This document shows positions 40,783 to 54,071 of a stretch of DNA of 64,000 nucleotides, one piece after another. Source of the stretch: Odontocerum albicorne (lineage: Eukaryota; Arthropoda; Insecta; Trichoptera; Odontoceridae). A program made the translations under genes and the position numbers. Each line of letters begins with the position of its first letter. The stretch's first letter is position 1. The stretch spans positions 29,095,847 to 29,159,846 of the forward strand of contig OX463859.1 in NCBI GenBank assembly GCA_949825065.1, given 5' to 3'. The notes beneath the pieces were generated by a model. That model was not told the origin of the DNA and ran no database searches. It was given only the letters and a program-made list of their open reading frames with translations.

Positions 40783-43386
40783 ATGTATCCTGAAAACCTC
40801 ATTCCGTCTACCGAGCAGAGTAAGTCATTTTTAATTTTTAAACTTTCTATATATTTTTCATAATACATCCTCTCAATTAAGTGTTTGGTTATGTTTAATA
40901 TTACCTATTATGAATTCCAACGTATTTATGTTGTTCCTTTTTTCTACATTAAAAATCTTAAATGTTTTGAAGTGAATTCATAAATTACATTCCGTTACAT
41001 TTTCACTAGAATATCCCTAAATACCCGCATATATCTGAATTTATGTGATGAGCTGAGATTCACTGGGTCTCATTTATAAACCACCTATTGAGAATGTATC
41101 TCATTGGATTCATTTCTTAACTGCTTTCATATTATATTGCCTCAATTATTCGAAGTTTTTCATCTTTCATGCATACTGGTGACTTGCGTGGCTTAGTTAA
41201 AATGATTCTTGTTTGGTATTTACTTTTTGGTTCCGTTAAATTGAAGTCACTCGTTAGAAAAATAATTATTTCCACTATCCAACCGAGTATCAGTTTTAAC
41301 ACTCGTAATAATTGCTATCGTATCCTAAAATTTAAAAAAGATATTAATACCATTAATTAAATATTTGGTTACGTTAAATATCATAGTAAATTTCCAAATA
41401 TTTATTGTGCTCCTTTCTGTATTTATTCAATTTAAACTTGAATGTTTTCAGGGAAGCTCTCAATACTGGAAACGTTGGCCGAGATGGAATGCGACGAAGG
41501 ATTAACCACTATTCGTGAGTTTTATTTTGAAATTACTTTTTTTCTTTTTTTTAGGAATACATTTGACCCAAGTCATAGCCTGAGTCGTTCGCGGAGTAAG
41601 GGTAGTACAGGGTTCGAACCGGCGACCTTCTGCACGGAAGTCCAGTGCGTTACCGCGCGACCATGCACCTCTTCTCTTATATAACATAGGTACATCTGGA
41701 ACACAAAAAGTTCATTCTGTTGTATATTCATATGGATATCTTTAGAAAGTTTTTCTCAAATGATTGTCCCTTTTGTTAATGAGTTTCAAATCATGATTTT
41801 TTTTCCATCGTACAGTAATCAATAAATTATGAACATTTTATTTCAGAAAAATCCTTGGAGAAGCTCCTGAGTGAGGACTTGGAGGACATAAAAGAGAACA
41901 TTACCGTCCCAAAAGAGGAGTCCAATGATCTGTCCAGGAAACTGGATATTCAGGAGAAATATCAGGTAAGTTCATTTCAGATATTATTCACACATTTGCA
42001 GGGGATCTGCCATCAAAATATTCTCGATTCTTCGCCCTTTGATTTCTTACGGTTGAAGCTGCTACGCTATTCCGGTACTCTTCCACGCGAGTCTGACCGG
42101 AGCCACCTGAGGAATGTTCTCCCTTACCAGGCGAGGACTGTCTCCACATAGCTAGTCTGACCTGAGGAATAGTTTTAGAATTTATTTAAATTTTACGAAA
42201 ATCAGAACTTTTCGTAATCCATGGCATATCAACAAAAAGATCACTTCTATGGTTGAAATATGAGTCGGCAGGAATTCAAAATACGAGTTGGTAGGAATCA
42301 AACTTATTATATTTTGCAAATTATGTTCCTCGTAATCTTTCCAGATTTCGTACATAATATAGGTATTTTTATTATCTTAACAGATGTTTTGGAAAAGCAA
42401 TATCAGTTTGACATTCAAGGAAGTCAACCAAGTACGAGTATGTTTGAACCAACTCAGGTCTTTTATTTCGTTTTATACTATTAAATAAAACTGTCAATAG
42501 AAACACATATAGACACATATACACATTTTTAATATTAATTATTAACTTAACTTTTTAAACTAAGTCAAATGGAGTTTAACAAAGTCAGTGGCTGAACAAT
42601 AAAAAAAATAATAATATTTAAATACTTAACAATAATTTGACTCCGCAGAATACTGTATGAGAGTTGAATGTTGCACAGGTACTGAAGGCTGGAATACTGT
42701 ATATAAGAATATTAGTGATAAAGCTACGCTAGCATTATTTTTATAATCATTTTCCATTTCAATTTATTTTTACTTTTCAGAGATGCCACTTTTGCTTGAA
42801 GAACAATGAGACGTTCCGTGTATACAGCAGCCACCGTCTCAGAGATAAGGCTGGAATCCTGCAGTGCCCCATTCTGAGGAAGTACGTTTGTCCCATCTGC
42901 GGAGCCACAGGGGCCAGTGCTCACACCAAGAATTACTGCCCCCTAAATATGACACCAGGTAAATAACGCTTTCATATCATCAGTTGCACAGCTGCCCATG
43001 AAGATAATCTATCATATACCTAAACTATGTGAAGTCCATTTATGAAGTTCAGGGATGGATTTTCTTAATTCGTAAGATTTTGCAGTCTCTCAACTGTTGG
43101 CAGTCTCCTAGTACACATTCCTCATTGAAAAGTTAGCAACAATAGTTTCATGCATACCATCACTCCATGCCTCTTTTGATTTAGGCAGAAATAATTGATT
43201 TCCAAACCTTTCCATTCATACTAACATAGTAAATCTCACAGTTACATTTTTTTCGTTGCAACGTACAGGTTTAATAAATATGTTTTGTTTAGCAAGGACC
43301 ATTTCTACAATAATTCTGTTTTATTTCCAGGTTTCACGGTGAGGATAACCATTAACAGAAGAGCGACAGGTGGAAAGAAACACTGA
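40783..43386 (+). CDS. nanos: Nanos-family RNA-binding zinc-finger protein, gene C1
   Basis: Exons: 40783-40819 ([12 protein letters not shown]), 41452-41514 ([15 protein letters not shown]), 41847-41965 ([15 protein letters not shown]), possibly 42002-42074, 42384-42457 ([15 protein letters not shown]), finger 42781-42958, terminal 43331-43386 ([18 protein letters not shown]). The finger has perfect Nanos spacing: CHFC, SSHRLRD, LQC, CPIC, AHTKNYC. Exon 3 ends in phase 0 and the next certain exon needs phase 1. The optional exon (after ttgcag, donor TCCG|GTACTC) repairs this and gives a 199-aa protein, but is inferred. Donor of the 42457 exon is CAG|GTCTTT. A SINE lies in intron 2. Nanos represses maternal and germline mRNAs with Pumilio (family knowledge). 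C1 differs from C2 in the finger by Leu for Gln after the second Cys, and Met for Arg near the end. Confidence 0.78.
41580..41690 (-). mobile_element. tRNA-Arg-like SINE in C1 intron 2
   Basis: The minus strand has gtcgcgcggtaacgcactgg, acttccgtgcagaaggtcgc and B box ggttcgaacc. It is present at the same place in C2 (54869-54979), so it inserted before the duplication. Confidence 0.7.
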
Positions 43387-44939
43387 GAAATCAGGAGTAT
43401 TGTGTATTCAATAATTAATGGAGTTTTGTGATTGTACTGTGTTATCGAAGTGTTTTTACTATCTAAAAATTGTAAATATACTCGTATGTATATATTTTGA
43501 TTAATTGTAAATATAAATAATTTTTCAAATATTTTTTAATGCATGACTCATTTTGTCTTAAATTTTCATGATTGTAGAAAAAAACGATTGTTAAATATTT
43601 GTAACCTCTATTCAATAGTTGATTTTCACGTGGAATTTTGTATTGGATTCCCAGTATTATTTTATCACATTGATTATTAAAAATTAGTTTATATTAAACT
43701 GAAACAATTTTCTTGTATGTTTATGTCTTATGAATTACATTAAAGCCAGTGTTGGAAATAGCATGCTCCAAGTACTGTATTTTATTTTTAGTTATATTGC
43801 GCCGATCTATCAGCATGGTTTTGTTTTACAACAGCGCTTATTCATCGGCGGCACATTTTAATATGCAATTATTATTTTATTTATAACTGTCATAAAATGT
43901 CAAAAAACAGTTAAACCCTTTTCTCGGTTAACTAGGCACTTGAAATCTAGTGTTCTCTTTGTTAAACAGTTTCAAGACTATTCACATTTAGTTTTTATTT
44001 CATGTATCATAGATATGTATAAGAGTAGTGTCATGGAAAAGACCATGTTATTCACTTGTGATTTATTTCGTAAGTGTAGGTTTGTAAGTTTATTTTTATT
44101 TTTAAATATTTATATGTATAATTTTTTTTCAAGCAAATAATATGTGGGTAGTTAAATATAACATATATATGTAACATTAAAAGGGTTAATGTTTAAACGA
44201 TTAAAGTTAGCTTTAACAATACTGACTTAAATATTTAATACTTTCAACTTGAAGTATATTTTTCAATTTGTAGACAAATATATTTTTATAAATATACACA
44301 TTATTTAAACGAAAAAAAATGAGTTTTACATTATGTACCTTTTATTGAAGGCTGTATTTAAAGTTGGACTTTGATAACATGCTGAGAGCAATATAGGCAG
44401 GGCGCAGCCCAGCCCTTTATCTTCAGACTTAAAATTAGAGATGCGCATACACAGTAGGACCATCATATTCTCCATACACCCGCATAATCACGTCTCTGTT
44501 ACCCCATCCTCAGCGACAGTGGCACTCGAGTACTCAGATTTACCAACTCTGTTGATAAGGGATGTCATTAATGTACAGGGAGTATCTTTATAAGGTCATG
44601 AGCCGCTCCACGACAGCTTATTCTTCCCACTTTTATACATGTCACTTAGTGATTTCAGATTTGAATGCCGATAGATGTTAGTTCTATTCTAGTAGGCTTC
44701 AGATCCGGTTGATTGCCATGTGGCAGTCTTCCAACACGTTAAAGTAAAATACCGTGATATTTATTATTAACGAACTTTTAACCTAGTCTTTATTTTAATT
44801 CAAAATAACTTTTCTAGGAAATTAATCAAAGTATTCACACCAACAGATAATGCATATATAACACCCACAATTTAAAAACACCCTTATAACGAGTGTTCAT
44901 CTCATGCACAGTTCTGTCATATCAGCAGGTCATTAAAAA

Positions 44940-45195
44940 TGTCGTAAATTAAAATAAATATATAAAAAAAATTAAATACTCGAAAAGTAGCTACATGAAA
45001 CAAAACAAACTTTAAAACATTTGTTATTATAAGATGGAATATTACCATAAGGGAAGAACTTTAAAACTTCAAAAGAAAATTTCCTATAACTTAGTGTCAA
45101 TTTAATGGATATTAATAAATAAAGAAAAATAATTATGTATGACTTGTATGTTAATGCCATCTATATGTAATTAGCATACAAGTCATACATAATGA
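44940..45195. repeat. Hairpin region beside E1 terminal exon (24-bp arms)
   Basis: Arms 45132-45155 and 45170-45193 (attatgtatgacttgtatgt+taat) pair with one T-G wobble around a 14-nt loop. In E2 the same position is C-G, giving perfect arms. It overlaps the 3' end of the NRRSIGG coding stretch on the minus strand. Confidence 0.8.
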
Positions 45196-47429
45196 TTCCA
45201 CCGATCGATCTCCTGTTCGTGATTGTTCTCAGCAAGGACCAGGACCCATAACCAAATGCTTGTAGAAATAGTTCTTGCTAAATACTATATTTTTTTATAT
45301 GCATGTTTTGCGACAGAAAAAAAACTAGTAAAAACATTAACTATGATTGCATGCATGGAAAAGTGTAGAAATCTGTCCTTAATCTAATTGTTGTGAATGA
45401 AGGAAATCTACCTCTGGATACCATAATTGGTCTTCACATAGCCATATTCAAGGTTCTTCCTGGTCAGCTGTGCAGCTGATGATATGAAAGTATTATTTAC
45501 CTGGTTTATCTTTAGAGGGCAGTTGTTCTCGGTGTGAGCACTGACCCTTAAAGTTGTAACTTCGAAAAAGTTGCTAATATGCATCCTCAAGATGTCGCAC
45601 TGCAGGGCTCCAGCCTCATTCATGAGGCGGCGGCACATATGCTCATGGTATTAATTGCTCTTGCAATGTGCGCACCTATGGGAAGTTAATAATATTTGAA
45701 ATAAAAAAAATTAATAATACAAATTCTAGCGTAGCTCAAATTACTAATACTCGAATATACCGTATTCATGCCTTCAGTATCTGTGCAACCCTGAACTCTC
45801 ATGCAGTATTCGGTAGACAGAGTCATGTTACTGGTGAGTATTAATATGTATTGTATGTTTACTATTAAGCCACTGACTTTGTTAAAGTCCGTTTAATTCA
45901 ATTTAATAAGTATACAAAACAATTGACATACATCATCTCGGCGGGGTACTGCAGGGCCCAAGCATCCTTCCTCAGGCGGTAACAGACGTACTCGTGAAAT
46001 GTATCGTTATGTTTGTTGCAGACGCAACCCTGGAAAGTGAACAATTATTGAGATGAAAAAATTATAACAACAATAATAGTAGCGTAGCTCTGTTACTAAT
46101 ACTCTATCACAGTATTCCTGCCTTCAGTACCTGTGCAACATTCAACTCTCGTACAGTATTCTGCTGAAGAAGACAAGTAAAAAAGAAAACCGTTTTTATT
46201 GCCATTTAATTAGAGAATTAAAAATGTGTTATCTATTTATATTCATGCATTTACTCTATAGTATAAAACGAAAGAAAATATCCAAGTTGGTTCAAATATA
46301 CTTGGTTGACTCCTTCGAAAGTCTGGCTGATATTTCTTTTCCAAAAGAGCTGTGGAGGTAATCAAAATATGTTCAGTAAGGGATGTGGGAAGATTAGAAG
46401 GAACAAAAAATAATATATTGTGGAGGTGATATGGAGAGAAATGTCCTATTTGACCTTCTACTCGTATAAGGCCAATTCAGTTTGATTTCTACAGACTCAT
46501 ATTTTACAAGCACTGTTGATATCTAAAACGTATTGTTTATTAATTGTAAAACCACTGACTTTGTTCAACTCCGTACGGTTTATTCAAAATAAATTAAAAT
46601 TAAAAAAATCGAATTGATAAATTTTAATATACATTTTTTAATAATAAAAATATCAATAAAATCAAGGCGGGGTCTTTTTTATGAATTATTTAAATTAATA
46701 GCACGAGACAAAAACACGAGTTGCTGCAGATATACTTGGCTGATTCCCTCGAAAGTCAAAAATATGTTTTGATGATGATGTCAATGATGATAAATAGCAA
46801 AAAATATAAATACTTTATTTTGAGTTGAGGCATACACTGTGGAGGTTTAAAGACATTGTTATTTGTTTAGTCAAAGACTAATTATTTCACTTTATAAATC
46901 GGTATATCCCTATCGGTTTCAAGGTTTTCACCTCATCGTTAGGGAGCACAAACAAGTTTCGTTTGTGCTCCCCTGATGATAAGGTGGAAACCTTACACAT
47001 GTAGGATTATACCTTTGTATAAAGTGATTGTGTTATGAAATAAACAGTGCTAGTCTAAACAAATTATAAATACATTGATCCTATTAGAACTTCTACCTAT
47101 ATGGAGTCAACCAAGATTGACATCTGCCGACTGATATGTTACAATTTTCATTGTAAGTTATCAGCAGTGCTTAACAATATTAAAATGTACCGACCTGGTG
47201 TCTCTTCTCCCTATTCGACTCCTGAGGAGATCTCTGAGCTCTACTCTGATTTGTTGATCGTCTCTTGTGACTGACTGAGGAGTGTTTATTAAAGAATGCT
47301 GAGGAATGGGTTCCGGATTGTTTTGCCCTGTAACAGTATTGTTTTCGTTGAGTCTCAGGATTCGCTTTGTTTCGGCAACCGTTGGGAAAGAATTTAATCT
47401 TTTTATGTTATTATTGTTTTCAGGCTGAC
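45196..47429 (-). pseudogene. Nanos-like pseudogene E1 (inverted copy of gene D 3' half)
   Basis: Minus strand: Asn-rich exon 47429-47195 is fully open (QPENNNNIKRLNSF, AETKRILRLNENNTV, DDQQIRVELRDLLRS) but has a 1-base deletion before its donor relative to D. Then a fold-back MITE, exon-5 fragments, a half finger (about 46040-45935), the finger exon 45675-45501 and the terminal stretch near 45240 (LRTITNRRSIGG). The finger starts CAHCKSN* with an in-frame TAA, then MCRRLMNEAGALQC, SNFFEV, HTENNC. The acceptor before the terminal exon (tttcag in D) is ttatgg. Same order of modules as 32.3-35.7 kb, so it is an inverted duplicate. Non-functional as a Nanos. Confidence 0.75.
46835..47060. mobile_element. 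Fold-back MITE in E1
   Basis: Inner arms caaggttttcacctcatcgt and tgatgataaggtggaaacct pair imperfectly; the outer end has gaaataaacagtgctagtct. This is the mirrored counterpart of 32711-32912. Confidence 0.75.
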
Positions 47430-47629
47430 CTGAAAAAAGGAAAAGTAGAATATATAAAATGGAAATTACTTAAGCAATATTTTACGAACTTTTTTATTTT
47501 TTATATTGTGTTTGATTTGGCCCCTCGGAAAAACTTTTATACAGATGAAAAATATTTTTTTCCGTTAAAAAAAATCTATTTTGGCATTCTCATCACCCAT
47601 ATATCTTAATTTTGTAAACACCTTTGCAG

Positions 47630-47715
47630 AACAGTCGACCGTTTTGACTGACATGCTCGTGAGAGCTGAAACAGTTATTCAAAATCAGGAGGCAGCCCTG
47701 AAAGGAACCAAGTAA
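47630..47715 (+). CDS. Unassigned short terminal exon candidate, unit 1
   Basis: After acceptor cctttgcag, a 28-codon frame (phase 1 in) reads QSTVLTDMLVRAETVIQNQE + AALKGTK and stops. Helix-like, not repeat-derived, and preserved in unit 2 (60594-60682) with conservative changes (V to N, M to V). Its parent gene is unknown; the nearest upstream plus-strand gene is C1. Confidence 0.3.
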
Positions 47716-47719
47716 ATGT

Positions 47720-48340
47720 TGTATAAATGTGTGCACTGAGAAGAATACATGATGTGACAATGTATGGAAAAATACGAAATGAAGTAATCAGGGATAAATT
47801 TGAACATAAGGCTGGTGTAGATGAGAACTCAGAGAAGGTTTGGGAATGAAGATCAAATGAATAAGAGGTCAGAGGAACTATTGTATGGATGTGAAGGAGG
47901 CAAAATATGTGTGTCGAGAGAGAAAGTATTGAACGACGTGTAACGATAGGAAACAGAGCCAATGGGGAAATACAACAAATGTATATTCGAACCAGACAGT
48001 AACAAAATATTTTGAGTTCATAGTTCATAGCAATTTTCGGTGCCAACTTTGATGTATGGAAGGGAAACGTGGACATGGAAAAATATTGAAAGGAGCAATA
48101 TAAGTGATGCAGATATAGTGCTAATGTGAGTGGACGGCATGAGTGATGAAAACCGGGCAAAGTATGGTTGGGTTTGGTGAAGTGAATAAAATGTTGAGAG
48201 AAGAAAACGTAGAGAATGTGAGAAATCGTAGAATTTGTATGAAAAGGTGTATAGATGTGATGTGGAATATGCGAAATATGTCAATGTTTGAAATTGCTGT
48301 ATACCGAAGATGTCAGCTCTAAGGGGCTTGAACTCATAGG
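47720..48340 (+). mobile_element. Rearranged LINE ORF2 relic, unit 1
   Basis: Contains RRIHDVTMYGKIRNEVIRDK (normally downstream) followed at about 48035 by VPTLMYGRETWTWKNIERSN (normally upstream) and an ADIVLM box. The order is thus permuted. The minus-strand frames here are shadows. Copy at 60700-61310. Confidence 0.6.
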
Positions 48341-48944
48341 ACCCCTAAAAGAAAATTGAGGGGTGGGGTAAAAGGGAGGAAGAAAAAGAACAAGAAAGTA
48401 AGACACAAAAATATACTATAAAAAAAATATTTTTTCACAAATAAAACCATTAGCTTACATTTTTTAAATATGTTAATCAAATTTTGATTAAATTAAAAGA
48501 AAAAATATCTGTTTTATTGGTTAGCCCTTTTAATCCCACCATATTTTGCATAAAATGTGCGAAAAATCTTCCAAGAATTTTTTGGCAAAAAAAACAGTAG
48601 TTTATATTTTATTTTTTATCTCAGTTAATATTTAGTTAAAAAACCTAATTTTTTGTGGATACCTTCCTGTAGAGTGTAAAATAACAAGTAATTTTCATAT
48701 TTCATAAAATAAAATACTTATATATGATATTTTTTCATTCAACATAAAAACTTGTATGAAAACATTTAGGCCAATGATCGGCCCTGTGGGATTTTTCGCA
48801 TACACCATTTTGGGGGGATAATCGGCCCCGTGGTATTAAAAGGGTTTATAAAGTAGTTAGTAACAATTCAACTTTTTTAACTAAATAGTTTTTTCCTACC
48901 GCAACACATGTATATAATAAAAGTATTGTATTTAGCAAGAACTA

Positions 48945-49085
48945 TTCCTAGAAGCATATAGATCCTGGTTTCTTGCTGAGGACAATCACGAACAGGAGAG
49001 CGATCGGTGGAAAATAACATTGAGGGATCAGGAGTATTCTGTATTCAGGAACTTTGGAAGTTTCGTGTTTTTATTATTTAAAAAA
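48945..49085 (+). pseudogene. Orphan class II Nanos-like terminal exon at unit 1/2 junction
   Basis: Encodes LRTITNRRAIGGK* and the downstream frame RDQEYSVFRNFGSF, as in D (35666) and B (25079). No finger exon lies before it on this strand, and the acceptor is lost (tttcag to tagatc). It is a leftover of gene D's last exon carried by the duplication. Confidence 0.75.
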
Positions 49086-49149
49086 ATCAAATATTTCCTA
49101 GTGCAAGGCTCATTTTGTACACAATTTAAAAAAAAGGTGTTTACATTGT

Positions 49150-49480
49150 TCAACATTTGTGGTTTTACATTGTTAAACTATTGTCACATTTTTGTAATCG
49201 AGTGTTGAACTTTTGTAATTTATTATTAAACTTTTGTAACCCATTCTTAAACTTTTTTAACCCTTTGTTAAACTTATATAATCTACTGTTTATTTTTTGT
49301 AACCTATTGTTGAACTTTTACAACCCATTGTTAAACTTTTACAATCGATTGTTTAACTTTTGTTACCTATGTATTGTTAAACTTTTGTAACCTATTGTTG
49401 AACTTTTATAACCTATTGTTTAACTTTTGTAACCTATTTTTAAACTTTTGTCACCTATTGTTAAACTTTTGTAACATTTA
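49150..49480 (+). repeat. 20-bp minisatellite, unit 2
   Basis: About sixteen copies of the ttgttaaacttttgtaacct unit, more than in unit 1, showing expansion after the duplication. Confidence 0.9.
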
Positions 49481-51547
49481 TTCAACAATCTTCAATTTTA
49501 TTTTATCACATTAATGAAAAAATGTAGTTTATTTAAAACTCGAACAATTTTCTTTTGATTTTGTTTCCATAGAAATAACCTAACGAATTACAATTAAATA
49601 ACGTATATAACTAACGTATTTCGTTAAAACATAGCTATGAAGTAGCGCCGTAACAACTTTTAGCGTAACTGCTGGTTACCTTTAATCCCAATGCGCCGAT
49701 CTATCGGCATGTCTTTGTTATACTACGGTGCCAATTTATCTACGGCTCATTTAAATACATTTTTTTTACTTATTGCAACTGTCATAAAAGGTTGAAAACA
49801 AGTAAACAATCTCTTTTGTAGGAGAACTACGCATTTGAAATACAGTGTTCTCATTGTTTACTGTTTTTTTTAAACATTTTCAAGATTATTAAATTAACTT
49901 CTTCTGTGACTTTTAAAGTTTTGTATTATTTAAAGTAATATAAAGGATCTAAAAGTTTTAATTCTTGGGAAAAATGTCAAATTTGTCACCTTTCATTCTT
50001 TCGTTAGTGTAAGTTTTATTATAGTGTAAGTTCTTAAATTCACAATTATTTTTCACAAAACGGTAGCTTATAATTACCATAAATATAGCTTTAACAAAAC
50101 TGACTGAAATTTTTAATACTCTGATATTTTTAGCTTGAATTTACAGTAAAGTTGAAGGAAATTTTTATGTTTGTAATACTTCTGTTTGTAATATTTCGAG
50201 ATGGCGCCCGAGAAATTATTCTTTGAAATACTATAGCCATTTTGAATTTAATTAAATTATAAAATATACTCCTCACAATGCTTAGTGTATTGAAACATAT
50301 TTTTTGTAAGTATATTTTGTTAAAATAAGAAAAATGTGTTTTACTATTTGTTCCTTTCATTGAAAGCCTTATTTTAATATGAGCTTTGGTAACACGCCAG
50401 ACTCGGGACCAAGTTCCCGTTTTCTATAATTTATTTTATAAATATGATACGATATTTTGCAGCCATTTTCTACCAAACGTTTGGGTAGGTCTGCCGTTAT
50501 GCATTTGCTTTTGGATAAGATGTTTTTCAATTTCCTGGTTCTCGGTTATTTAACCCAAATACACTGGTAGAAGTTTCCATATTTCTACCACCTTGTCAAT
50601 GTCTGTTATGGCGTTTCTTAGGCATCAATGCCATGACAGAAATATTCAAATGCAGATTTCCCTCAGCACGGCGGGCCACGGTCTATTAGTGGGCATCACG
50701 CTTCCCATACATGAGTAAATAACATATACATTCGATCATATACGAGTAAATAAGTTATAATGTTGATAATATACCAATAAATAACACATAAATTCGACCA
50801 TACACGAGTAAATAGCATGTAAATTCGACCATAGATGAGTAAATAACACAAATTCATCACGTAGATCAAATGCAGATTATTAAGGATATGCGTCACCTAA
50901 AATATATGATTTTATTTGCGTAATTGCTGTGTAAATATTGTAGAGTCGATATCTGTACCTATTGTAATGAAATGTTCCTTATGCGTGGTCTTCGCAATAA
51001 TCACTATAAATAATCTAGCAGCACATGCATGCAGAGAGCGCACGGTATACATGGTATCTAGCAAAAATCTAGTAAGTCGTGACGGCATACATAGGTGAAT
51101 AAAGGGACTTACGATGAGCGATAGGCTGCACATAAGGAACGAAAAATGAAGAAAATATATTCTGTAATGGAGCGTCTACTGTGTTTTATTTATGACAAAC
51201 TTCTAACTGCTAAAGATAAATCTCTTCACCCTGCTATTTTTCACCGGAATAGCATAAAGTGGACCGGAATCTTCGAGTACTAAGCGGAAGCCATCCACGT
51301 ATTTTACAGTCTTTGTATCGGTGCTGTATAATACCTAAAAACGCAGCATCTCTTCCATAATTTTACATTTATTGTATTGCACCAATACTTTTTTTGTATA
51401 CGGCACTTTCTGGCGGGAGTATTACCATAAGCATGTTCCCATAGGATGGCCGCGCTAAATGCGATATTGACAAAAGAGCAACAACAGGCAATAATAGATG
51501 AAGCAATATGTTTACCGCCCGGAGCATTTAAATAGAAGCAAAGCAAA

Positions 51548-51923
51548 GCTAGCCACTCGTAATGTTATATTAATCCCAACATTAAGTATGCAAGCCAAAC
51601 TTGAACGTCGCAAAAAATTTATGAAAATAAGATAGATGCGGTACGAATGAGAGTGTTTTGTAGAATGTATGGAAAAACAACGTTTGAAGGAGGAGGGTAT
51701 GTGGACAAAAGAAAATAATACGCATTGATAGAAAGAGGCATTGCTCAAGATGAAGAAAGAAGCATTGGAATGGTTCTGCTACAAGAACAGAATGAATGGT
51801 GAGAGAGTTACCAAAACTATCTATTCGATTAGTACAGAAGGTACAAGAAGTCTGGGAAGTTCTAAAAACCTTGTCCCTACCAAATGACAAATGATATACG
51901 TGTTCCTGTAGTTCTCGCGTTTC
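51548..51923 (+). mobile_element. LINE ORF2 relic, unit 2
   Basis: Near-identical to 38095-38470; equally interrupted. Confidence 0.5.
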
Positions 51924-52454
51924 CAAGTTGAAGTCTTTTTACGTAGAGGGTAAACTGGGACTCGGTCCAGTCTCGGAGACAGTTTCTCATCTTCCATTAT
52001 TTATTAATTATAAAGATCCTTTGATACGAGTATTTGGTTGCTATTTTCTGCTTTGTGCTACAGAATTTACTCTCCGGGCGACCTATTACTTGGGTCTCTT
52101 AGTGCCCCGTTTTGATCTCCATTAATATGTTTGTATTTTCATGGAATCAATTAACACATTTTGCTTATTCTGAGATAAACCTGGAAAAGTTCGGACTCTC
52201 TATTGACTCAATTAGCAAAAAAATAAATATACACAATATTAAATAAAGGTAAAAGAAATAACTGTTCTGTGGAAACAACTAATCTCCATTACTGAGAAAG
52301 CTTTATATTCATTATGTAAATAGGTATTTTATTCTCGTTATATAGTATTATTGAAAAATAATACTTTCGACAGCAATTCTAAGAATTCGTGATTAACCCC
52401 TTATTTATATCCTAGATAATTGTATTCGATAATTATCTAGTATCATTATATAGA

Positions 52455-52960
52455 GAATACATGTCCAAATCGTGGCTTGCGGGCCACAAGTGGCCCAATT
52501 TAAGATTTTGTGTGGCCCTTTCGAGGTTTCCAACTTTCTATACATTTCGCATTTTGTTATTGATAAAATAAAAAACGAATTTCGTGCGCGTTAATTATAA
52601 TTATTTTCACACATTATTCTTGAAGATAAATTTCCAAAATTAAGGCAATGTGCATTGTATATAACTGCAATTGGCACCACTATCGCTGCGAATCATTTTT
52701 TTTCCAAATTAAAAATTATAAAATCGAAGTGTCGAAACAGGTTGACTGCGATATTAAAAAAATATCAAATAATAAATAACAAATGTTTCATTAATTTTAC
52801 AAAGTAACATAAGTAATAAAATATTTTGATTGTGAGCTGTTAAAGAAAACGTTATATTATTATTAAGTTATAAAATATTTACATGTGTGGCCCATCAAAT
52901 ACTTGTAATGTTTAATTTGGCCCACCAAACGATTTCAGTTGAACACCCCTGATTTAGAGC
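52455..52960. mobile_element. hAT-like MITE, unit 2
   Basis: Copy of 39005-39560 with an internal deletion of about 45 bp near 52750. Confidence 0.55.
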
Positions 52961-53833
52961 CTTGAGAAAGTAAGGAATATAATTATTGTTCACGCTTCTT
53001 GAAGAATTATCTCCTTAAGTCCATTTGACGGCAATTATTCCTGTTGACAGAACCTTTTGTTGGGTAGATTAAATATTACAATGTTATAAACACAGCAGTA
53101 CTAATCACTTAGGGCCAGAGGTTTATTTGGACGCAAATTATATCGTGCAAGGAACCAACCCTCTATATATATTTTTTGCTTTATTTAAAATATCAGATAT
53201 GTACATAATCAAGCCTGTTCTTGCTAAAATTTCAAATGACTTAGATGAGTAATTCATAGTTTAAGTTTGTCTATAAAAAAGTTCTATTCAAAGCGACGTG
53301 ATATGCAAAAAGTTCCTCAGTCGGGCGTGTATATGCAAAAAAGACTCAATCCACATACTCGTATTACATTACCTGTTCTGAAATAATTGAGAAAATATCT
53401 CGCCGCTCTCTATGGGCTTGTATGGAATAAAAAAACACATCGTATCCCTATCGGGGTAGGCTTAGAGGAAAGAGCGCAAGACTTTCACCCTTTAAGTTTT
53501 AGGAAAATAATTGAGGAAACATAACACCTCGTCGTAGGGAATGATATAAATCGATGTCCTGTCTAGTTTTTGTATCTAATTTAATCCAATTATTTAATAA
53601 GTCCTAACAATTTCATTTTCTGTAAACGTTTTATCGTTAATTATCCTTGCGTTTAAGTATACTCATGGAACAGTGTTATAATAAATAAGGATCATTTTAT
53701 AGCAATCTTCATATTATTATATCATAATAATATTTCTAAATATTTATGTTTTTTCAAAATAATCTATTAAAACGGTACAGTTATTTATCGTCCCGCCCCG
53801 ACGGAATTTCCCACAGGAGGCGTAACTTGCAGT

Positions 53834-53940
53834 GCCCGCCCAGTTCCTACCCCCACCCTTGTCACCCTTATTCCTGAAGAGTTAATATCTGTTCAGCTAC
53901 AACTTCAGTGTGTTTTTGTCTTTCGACTAACAAGGTTGTG
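53834..53940 (+). promoter_or_regulatory. Gene C2 promoter, Inr + DPE
   Basis: Identical core to C1: TTCAGTG with A at 53907 and GGTTG at 53934 (+28). Upstream TTCCTGAAGA and the C-rich block are unchanged. Confidence 0.6.
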
Positions 53941-54071
53941 TTCTCTCGTGTTCCTTATTTTTACAATATTTTTTTCATTAATCTCAATTCGTACATTTGT
54001 ATTTTAAATTGAGTCGACAAGTTTTAACTAAATTGAAATATTTACTTAAAAGTTTATTAAATAATATTAAA

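Larger units (their letters stand above)
35570..48870 (+). repeat. Segmental tandem duplication, unit 1 (~13.3 kb)
   Basis: Matches 48870-61815 throughout at high identity. Contents in order: class II terminal exon, 20-bp minisatellite, LINE relic, hAT-like MITE, gene C1, inverted Nanos-like copy E1, LINE relic. Coordinate offsets to unit 2 change from 13295 to 13453, 13289, about 13500 and 12964 along the unit, which marks internal indels. Non-genic parts (36150-38050, 43400-44900) are AT-rich with short repeats and a cgccgatctatcggc palindrome, no genes. Confidence 0.92.
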
